Assembly (NCBI GenBank): GCA_902728285.1
Contig: CACVBU010000359.1
Location: 2,518,386 to 2,582,385 of the forward strand
Length of the DNA: 64,000 bases
Reading direction: 5' to 3'
Source: Clytia hemisphaerica
Lineage: Eukaryota; Cnidaria; Hydrozoa; Leptothecata; Clytiidae
Shown here piece by piece: positions 57,168 to 64,000 of this stretch. Every line of letters starts with the position of its first letter. Within the stretch, counting starts at the first letter, position 1. The position numbers were made by a program, and so were the translations under genes. Below the pieces are notes generated by a model. It saw only the letters and a list, made by a program, of their open reading frames with translations. It was not told the DNA's origin and searched no databases.

Positions 57168-57265
57168 TTGCAGCCTGTCAAAACACTCAAACAAGAACTC
57201 CGTAATCAATCCACCCAATCCCTGCCCTACAAGAAAATACCAAACCACGCCATTTTGGCAGTCGT

Positions 57266-57617
57266 CCCGGGGGGGGTACTAGGTTTGCGAGGTGACGGGT
57301 ATGTCCGAGCCGAAAATCGAAAATCGACCCTTTGAGAGACAAAATTATGGTGATTTTGGGACCCTTTGAGAGACTTTTTCCTAAATTTTGGTCCATTTTT
57401 TCCAAATTTTGGTTTCATTTTCACCAAATTTTGGTCAAGATTTTTGGAAATCGTGACCCTTTGAGAGAGAAATTTTAGATTTTCGTAATTTTGGGACCCT
57501 TTCAGAGACTAACTTTTGAATTTGTACCCCTTTGAGAGACTTTTGAGGAATGAGAAAAGGTACCCTTATGGCTCGCACATACGCGGCACCCATTTTGCCT
57601 AAGTACCCCCCCCCCGG
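57266..57617. mobile_element. hAT-like non-autonomous element with 8-bp duplication
   Basis: CCCGGGGGGGGTACT and inverted AGTACCCCCCCCCCGG form the ends. GCAGTCGT flanks both sides (57258-57265, 57618-57625). Inside, GGGACCCTTTGAGAGAC is repeated several times. Similar G-run/GGTACT elements are familiar to me from cnidarian genomes. Confidence 0.82.
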
Positions 57618-57676
57618 GCAGTCGTACATCAAAATTTACATATTTAAACTAAAATGCCTCTCTCAGTTTCAATGAA

Positions 57677-58318
57677 TACCTTATCGGGGGAAAAAATGAG
57701 AAGGTGACGAAATTTTCCCTCGACGAATTTTTTCCCCGATATTTTATCACCCGACCAAAACTTTTACCCGATTCTCTCTTTCCCCTACCCAAAACTTTTA
57801 CCCGGTTTTTTAAAAATTAAGATTTTCACGCGATTTTTTTATTTCAACAGAAAAAAGGATTTCTATCGTAGTTTTCCATTGTAAATGTTTCAAGGGATGT
57901 TTCTTAACAGAACAAATAAAATGACTTTCTTTTCAATTCAAACGAGTTCTTTTGCCTAATAAACACAACAAGCTAAGTTAAAACTACAATAGTTTGATAA
58001 AAAATTATAATAGTAACACAATGTCGTCGGTCATCCGGTCAAGTCTTTGAAAAATCCAAATATTAACAAAGTTTTTATGAAGATGTCCCTCATTTCTGGG
58101 CATCTTTGGCAGCAAGAAAAGGTAGTTGTTTGCAGGAGTAATTCAATGTTGTAACAAAACTATTGGTAAAATTGGTAAAATTTGGTCGGGTGAAAGTGAC
58201 GAATTTGAAATTTTGGTCGGGGGAAAGTAACGAAAATGCCTCTAGGTGACGAAATTTTTCCCCGACGAAAAAAGAACCCGACTAAATAAAACCCCGACAT
58301 TTTTTCCCCGATAAGGTA
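57677..58318. mobile_element. TIR element around CCTTATCGGGG
   Basis: TACCTTATCGGGGGAAAAAA on the left and TTTTTTCCCCGATAAGGTA on the right. Multiple CCCCGA, CCCGAC and TCGGGTG blocks fold within both arms. No coding capacity. Confidence 0.8.
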
Positions 58319-58802
58319 TCAGATATTCTTAAAATGAGTTACATGATTGCTGATGGATCCTATCAACCCTTTAATTTTATTGATTTCAGTAAATAATAAT
58401 CTCCAATGAATAGACTTCCCCACTAAAAGACATTATGTTGAGGTGGTCAGTTTAAATTGTCAAAAACACAAACTCGATCCCAGCTTTTTATGATTCTAAC
58501 GTCCATCAGTAAGATCGAAAAGTGGTGCAAGTGGCTCTGGGTGTGAGATTGTAAAAATTAAACTTTGCCCCTTGGTTATTGGTGTTTTGAGAGAGAATTC
58601 GGATGGAAACATTCTACACTTTTTCTCCAAATATTTAACCAAGTACCCTTTGATTCACACCGGACATTTAGGATATTCTTTCTATTTGCGCTAAACCTTG
58701 GAGGTCGATTGCTGAAGTGGAGCGCGTCACCTAGTCTTAGATCCCAGTAACCTACCGTTTGGATCAGATTAAACAATCTATGCTCAATTTAAAAGTTGAC
58801 AG

Positions 58803-58872
58803 TGACCGGGGATCAAACCCAAAACCCTTTGGATTTGAAGGCAAATACTTAACAAGTAAGCTATCTGGCCAT
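58803..58872 (-). repeat. tRNA-like sequence (SINE head)
   Basis: On - GGCCAGATAGCTTACTTG and GGGTTTGATCCCCGGTCAC give A-box-like and B-box (GGTTTGATCC) signals with about 40 bp between. Arms pair imperfectly. A tRNA-derived SINE is likely, with its body extending to lower coordinates. Confidence 0.55.
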
Positions 58873-59619
58873 TTTTCGTTAATTGCAATGACCCTAGTGA
58901 CATGAACTGTTTATTGACTTCTTTGGTCGGTTGACAAAGCACGATATTAAAACCCCAAGAAAAAGCAAATATGAAGTAATATCGGTGAAAAGCTAATTTT
59001 TCAAATTAATGGTTATTTTCATGGATAAATTCATTTGAGGTTGATTTTATTTGAAACTTTGATCGTTGCGTAGAACGCGTACCTCAATATCAGCGCGAGT
59101 GCAACAAAACACAATAATCGTCTTCTGTTCGAAATTTGTTATATCACGTTATAATCTTATCTATTTTTTAAGAGACATTCCAAATAGCGTCGCGTTTTTG
59201 CCCTCAATAACTGCTTTCATTCTATTTGACTTTATTTTAGGAGTATTAGGGGTATTTCCAACCCCGATAATGCCCCCTTGTTTATTAAATTTAGATATAT
59301 GCTGTATACAATCAATTCTGTAAAAGAAATGCGAAAAACACTTGTACCAGAATAGACTTTCGCTTCTGGAGTGGAATATTTTATTTTATTCTCGAAATGC
59401 TTCCTAAAAGAGCTTTTCAAGTTCTTCAAAATTTCTCCCGCTTCCAAACCAATTTGATGAAACTTAGTGAATTTATTTACGGTTCCGAAAGACATGTCAA
59501 GAGAAAGTCGTTCTGTAAATTACTAATTTGAAAGATTTTCGCGTGCTAATAAAAATGGTAGCTATTTCCGAACTCATCACACGTCTTTCAAGCTCTCTAG
59601 TATATTCTCTAGTTTAATT
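58873..59619. other. Gene-free stretch before the minisatellite
   Basis: Short frames only, A+T-rich. Nothing recognised. Confidence 0.4.
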
Positions 59620-60253
59620 TATGCTGTGAGGGTACGGCAAGAGTAATATATTTTATGCTGTGAGGGTGCAGCAAGAGTAATATATTTTAAGCCGTGAGGG
59701 TGCGGCAAGAGTAATACATTTCATGCCGTGAGGGTGCGGCAAGAGTAATATATTTTATGCCGTGAGGGTGCAGCAAGAGTAATATATTTTAAGCCGTGAG
59801 GGTGCGGCAAGAGTAATACATTTCATGCCGTGAGGGTGCGGCAAGAGTAATATATTTCATGCCGTGAGGGTGCAGCAAGAGTAATATATTTTATGCCGTG
59901 AGGGTGCGGCAAGAGTAATATATTTTATGCCGTGAGGGTGCGGCAAGAGTAATATATTTTATGCTGTGAGGGTGCAGCAAGAGTAATATATTTTATACCG
60001 TGAGGGTGCGGCAAGAGTAATATATTTTATACTGTGAGGGTGAAGCAAGAGTAATATATTTTATGCCGTGAGGGTACGGCAAGAGTAATATATTTTATGC
60101 CGTGAGGGTACGGCAAGAGTAATATATTTTACGCCGTGAGGGTGCGGCAAGAGTAATATATTTTATGCTGTGAGGGTGCGGCAAGAGTAATATATTTCAT
60201 GCCGTGAGGGTGCGGCAAGAGTAATATATTTTATGCTGTGAGGGTGCAGCAAG
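59620..60253. repeat. 34-bp minisatellite, about 18.6 copies
   Basis: Unit ATGCCGTGAGGGTGCGGCAA followed by GAGTAATATATTTT. Copies differ at few sites. TGCCG and CGGCA within each unit can pair as a 5-bp stem around TGAGGGTG. Degenerate units continue to about 60290. Confidence 0.92.
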
Positions 60254-60584
60254 GATTTATGAGTAATGCTGTGAGGTTGCAGTAAGAGATGGCAATGCGA
60301 GGGTGCATTGATGAGTATTTCAGTAGAAAGCTTCTATGTAAATAAAGACTCCTTTCGGGCACTTACAAAACGAAAACCTTTGTCGAGTATACCGAACGGA
60401 TTTTTCGAGCTCTACGACAGCCCAGCTAAAATTTGAGACAGCCTGGGCACCCAATTTTGACCACCGGGGTCTGGAGGTTTTTGTCCGGGGGGACTTGATC
60501 AATCCGTTGTCTAAGTCAACAAGATAGCATGAAGATAACGGCTTCTGCTCAAAGTAAGTGAATTTGATATAAAAATTTTAAAAG

Positions 60585-61060
60585 AAATGCCTAAGAGGAC
60601 CTCAATTTTTTAATATCGGTTATTGCTGTAAAGTAGGTGGTATTTATTCCATGTTGAAAGTAATATTTTAATTGGATTGATCCCACAGGGATTGGTAAAA
60701 GGAAAGTAGTTTTTTTTTATCAATAGGAAAGTAGGGTATTTTTTCAAAATTAGGTTTATTTAGGACCTCAAGTATATTGACATTGATAACTGCTGTCTAA
60801 CTTTTATCGATAACTTCAATTTTGACGGTAGGCAAAGTACCATTTTATTTCTCTATATCCCAGAGGAATTGGTGTATGAAAAAGATGTATAATTTCGTAG
60901 AATTAGGTCGTTTTAGGACCTCGAGTATCGGGAATTATTGTAAAGAATATGGTGTTTATTTAATTTTGACAGTAGGCAAAAGTAACATTTTATTTCAAAG
61001 GAAAGTAGTGTTTTTTATCAAGGTGTATAATTTCGTAGATTAAGTTCCGTAGAATAATTT
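60585..61060. repeat. Diverged direct repeats of about 160 bp, roughly three copies
   Basis: Each copy holds AGGACCTC, a TTTTGACRGTAGGCAAA-like block, and TGTATAATTTCGTAGA in order (copies near 60590, 60765 and 60915). Borders are unclear. No gene. Confidence 0.55.
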
Positions 61061-62376
61061 TTCGTACAGTATTTATTTTTTTATCGTATTCCAGGTTGCC
61101 ACGGGCCTATTTCCCACGAGAGCCTTGAAACGCCTAACTACTAAACTAAATAAAAGGGTACAAGCCTGTCTCAACAAATTATCTCATTTTCACTTTCTTC
61201 ATTTTCTTAGATTTAGCTTTTAAGGCCTTTAACAGTACTTGCGTTTTTTCTAAAGGATTAGTAAATAAATAAGGTTATTTTCGGTTCCAACGATTAGAAA
61301 ATAAGCATTAATTTACTTTCGAGTCCAGCCCCCTCACTACATTCCTGAGCCAGGCCGGGAATCTTCATTAGGGTTGTAAAGTTTTATATCAGACATAAAT
61401 TTAGGTAATTGGGTATTTGACTGCTGTCATGCGAGGTCGGACCAATCTGTACAAAAACTAATATGAGTTACAGAGGCTAATATCATGACACTCTTGTCTC
61501 GGTGCCTCGGATGAATTTTTTCCCGCGGTGGGAATGAAAAATGCTATCAAACCTAATGGGGATAAGAAAATCTATTATTTCAATTAGTTTTGGAGTGCAA
61601 ATTTTTCCATTGCTGAATTTCAAATAGGGATTAAATCAAACTTAATCTCTCAGCGCGGGGCTAAAATTGTTTCTCCCTCACTTAGAAATTTCTTAAGGCT
61701 TTACTCTTTCTTGCTTGAAAAAGGTAGAAAATTCCTCTCAGGCCCCTTCAGAGCTTCAAACTCAATGACTGAGGACTTCAAATAGTTGCTATGTAGATAA
61801 AGTGACCCTTCGTAAAAATTCGTTCCTCTAGATACTCATAAGGAGACATAATGGTCCGTAGGTACAAATTAATTCAAGCCACATCTTAGGGCGCAGAAAA
61901 AACCTGATCTTCAATAATTAAGTAGTCAATCACAGTGAATGACGTTATTTGGCCTTATAGAATGTAAACAAAGTCACCGAGGGCCAAAACAAAAATGACG
62001 TCATTCAATAAATTACCAAATCTCGACCAAATCACTGATCTTCAACAACAGTTAGTTCCGCGTAGGAAAACTGTATTTTTTTGGCGTAAATTTAAGAACT
62101 AAACTGGACCACAAAAATTAGGTGATCTTTTTCAAGAAAGCTCATTTTATTAATCTTCTAACAAACCAAAATAGCGAGGTCAAACCTTTTACGTCACCAA
62201 AAGAAGAATGTAGTAGTTGTCGATTTTAAATTTGGCTGATTTTTGTATCTTTGAGGTTCAAATTACATCAATGTTTGATGAGACTGTCAAACCAATCAAA
62301 GAACAGATAACAGGCGTTCAAATTAGAAATTATTTTAAAAATGGTGCTTTGATAAAAATCATCCTTAGACAATCTT
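61061..62376. other. Gene-free stretch
   Basis: Contains CCCGCGGTGGGAATGAAAAA and CGGGGCTAAAATTG-type sequence (61520-61680) related in style to family D elements. No gene or RNA seen. Confidence 0.4.
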
Positions 62377-62387
62377 AACAGTATTCC

Positions 62388-62874
62388 TAGACTAGTAAAC
62401 TAGTCGGTTATTACTTATAACCTTATAATAAAACTGTCAATCAAATAATGTAAACACTAATTAAATATTCAGCGCGCGTGAGAGAAAAGGAAAATAACCG
62501 ACTAGAAGCTACTTCCAATGCCTTTTTTTCTTCACCTAAAATCGTAAGGAGAGACATACATATTTCTGTATGTCTGAACCGTGCGGGATTGCATTTATTT
62601 TTCTTTATGGTAATTGTGTTTTTGGAAATACTCATTTATTTATATGTTCCCATGTTTAATGTTACTATGAAATATCATTTAGTCAAAAAAGTTGGACGGA
62701 TTCTCAAAAACCTAAAAAATGTTGTAAAATTAAACAACGTTTTTTGAGGGAAGAAGCTTCTAGTCGTTGAAATTCAGAAAAGACACGCAACCTCACCTCT
62801 TCGATTCTTTTTTTTTTGGGGGGCTTGAACCTTTTGTATATGGGTCTGTTTTCAACGACTAGTTTACTAGTCTA
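62388..62874. mobile_element. Mutator-like MITE with 9-bp duplication
   Basis: TAGACTAGTAAACTAGTCG and CGACTAGTTTACTAGTCTA form the ends. CAGTATTCC flanks both sides (62379-62387, 62875-62883). Nine-bp duplications fit Mutator-like elements. An inner pair (GACTAGAAGCT / AGCTTCTAGTC) folds inside. The 89-codon frame at 62478-62747 has one hydrophobic segment and no transposase similarity that I see. Confidence 0.82.
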
Positions 62875-62933
62875 CAGTATTCCTGGTTAGGATTCAAATC
62901 CAACCTAAATTAAACACGTAATACACCCCTGCA

Positions 62934-63207
62934 TCACAAACCTGCTGGAACCGCAGCCTCATTGGAAAATTTAGCAAAAATTTCGCTCCCGGTTGGAAAA
63001 TACTCTAGAATTTCATCTCCACTGGGAGATTGACTTTGATTTCATTCCCACCCGAAATCGAATGTTTAAAAGTTGCACTCCAAAACCATCCCAATGGATT
63101 TTTTAACCTTGGATCAATAGAATTTCTATCCCCATTAGAATTTCAATAGGAATTTTTATCCCCACTGAGGAAACAAGTTCCACTGGGGCTTTGAGACTGG
63201 GGGTGTC
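62934..63207. mobile_element. TIR element, family D copy
   Basis: CACCCCTGCATCACAAACCT on the left and GGCTTTGAGACTGGGGGTGT on the right. Internal TTTCAATAGGAATTTTTATC matches the 56984 copy. Confidence 0.7.
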
Positions 63208-63504
63208 GTAATGAAAAAGTCAAGAAAAAATATGGTGTTTTTATGACAGTCTTGAGTAGGGGATACCTGGTAATTTACAAGTAAAAATGCTCTAAAAATG
63301 CCCTGAAATTAGTATCTTTGGTTCAGTTGCCAAATTGTGATAATCTTCTTCGTATATTCTCAATTTCTTGGCTATATTTTCATGAATATTCTAATAGAGT
63401 ACATTCTTATAAATAAAGCGCTTAGATTGCTCATTTTAAAGTCTAAGTCTGAATAAGTTAGAACGAACACCAGAATTTCATTGCAATATCATCATCGAAA
63501 TTGT

Positions 63505-63739
63505 ATACAGGTTTTTTATAAGAGCATCCAAAATTCTTGAAGCCTTTATTTAGATATTCTTAACTTTTGGAGTTTTAAGTCTAAAAATGTTTTGAAAATG
63601 TTTTTGAGTATTTTTGGGTCATTTAGTAGGAAACTGGGTGTAGTTCGCAAAGCCTTAAAACGTTCTTAACTTGTTCTTAATATTTTGGTACTCGAAGCCT
63701 TATGTTTTCATATAGTATGCTTATAAAAAAAACGTGTAG
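63505..63739. mobile_element. MITE, family B copy 5
   Basis: TACAGGTTTTTTATAAGAGC on the left, GCTTATAAAAAAAACGTGTA on the right, with inner CTTAAAACGTTCTTAA-type sequence. Confidence 0.75.
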
Positions 63740-64000
63740 AGAACATATACAGCAAAGGGAATTGTGGGAGTTCTTCGTTCTGATTCTTTAATAACGATAT
63801 TATGATATTGCTGAAAAGATTTGCAACTCATCGTGAGAAGCATAAACCAAATTGGATTGAATTAAAAAGTTGGAAATTTATTTCGTAATGATCAGAACAT
63901 TTGGGAAAGCCAATAATAAGCAGTTATTGGACAAAGTCGAATCTAATATGCAAAAATAATATATTTTCTCGTAGCCCAATATTTTTCATATTGGATGAGA
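63740..64000. other. Gene-free end of window
   Basis: A+T-rich sequence with no recognised feature. Confidence 0.4.

Noticed and set aside
59620-60253. CRISPR array
   Set aside because: A 34-bp unit repeats head to tail without unique spacers; it is a minisatellite.
62478-62747. 89-codon frame as a transposase
   Set aside because: Too short, with no catalytic triad; lies inside a non-autonomous element.

Overview
The window reads as nuclear DNA of an invertebrate animal. It is A+T-rich (about two thirds by eye), has split genes with GT-AG introns, and is packed with short palindromic transposons. The best guess is a cnidarian. Two things point there: the C-terminal domains of the largest gene resemble concanavalin A-like repeats of cnidarian extracellular and skeletal-matrix proteins, and the retroelement fragments belong to reverse transcriptase families I associate with corals, hydrozoans and similar animals. 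No database search was possible, so the assignment is by recognition only.

Four host genes are supported, and all four encode secreted or surface proteins. (1) A two-exon gene on + (TATA box near 10665, coding 10819-11628) encodes a 214-residue peptide precursor with a signal peptide, an acidic pro-region, repeated basic cleavage sites and a cysteine-bearing Arg-rich C-terminus. (2) A single long coding exon on + (14755-17406) encodes an 883-residue Ser/Thr-rich protein with four 8-cysteine modules and a C-terminal tail like a GPI-anchor signal. (3) A gene on - (TATA near 26200, untranslated first exon, coding 24535-23771) encodes a 254-residue secreted protein with six cysteines and no family I recognise. 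(4) A gene on - spanning 48999-28960 was rebuilt here from 18 coding exons whose splice phases all agree. It encodes a 1262-residue secreted protein: signal peptide, acidic repeats, an Arg/Pro-rich pentapeptide repeat, a beta-rich core of unknown family, and three concanavalin A-like repeats.

The rest is mostly mobile DNA. A degraded non-LTR-type element (RT plus restriction-like endonuclease, 3560-5868, -) is cut by a small palindromic element. A second, Penelope-like reverse transcriptase fragment lies at 18697-19863. A 3.4 kb foldback element (31795-35157) with tandemly repeated arms sits in an intron of gene 4. Many MITE-like elements are present, several with clear target-site duplications: 8 bp at 2285-2560 and 57266-57617, 9 bp at 62388-62874, TTAA at 44360-45118. 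Two tRNA-like (SINE-type) sequences, a 34-bp minisatellite whose unit can form a small hairpin, and a 12-bp tandem repeat complete the picture.

The most interesting biology is gene 4, which looks like an extracellular structural or adhesive protein with adjacent acidic and basic low-complexity blocks, together with the processed-peptide precursor and the repeated cysteine module of gene 2. No operon-like or defence-system arrangement is visible.
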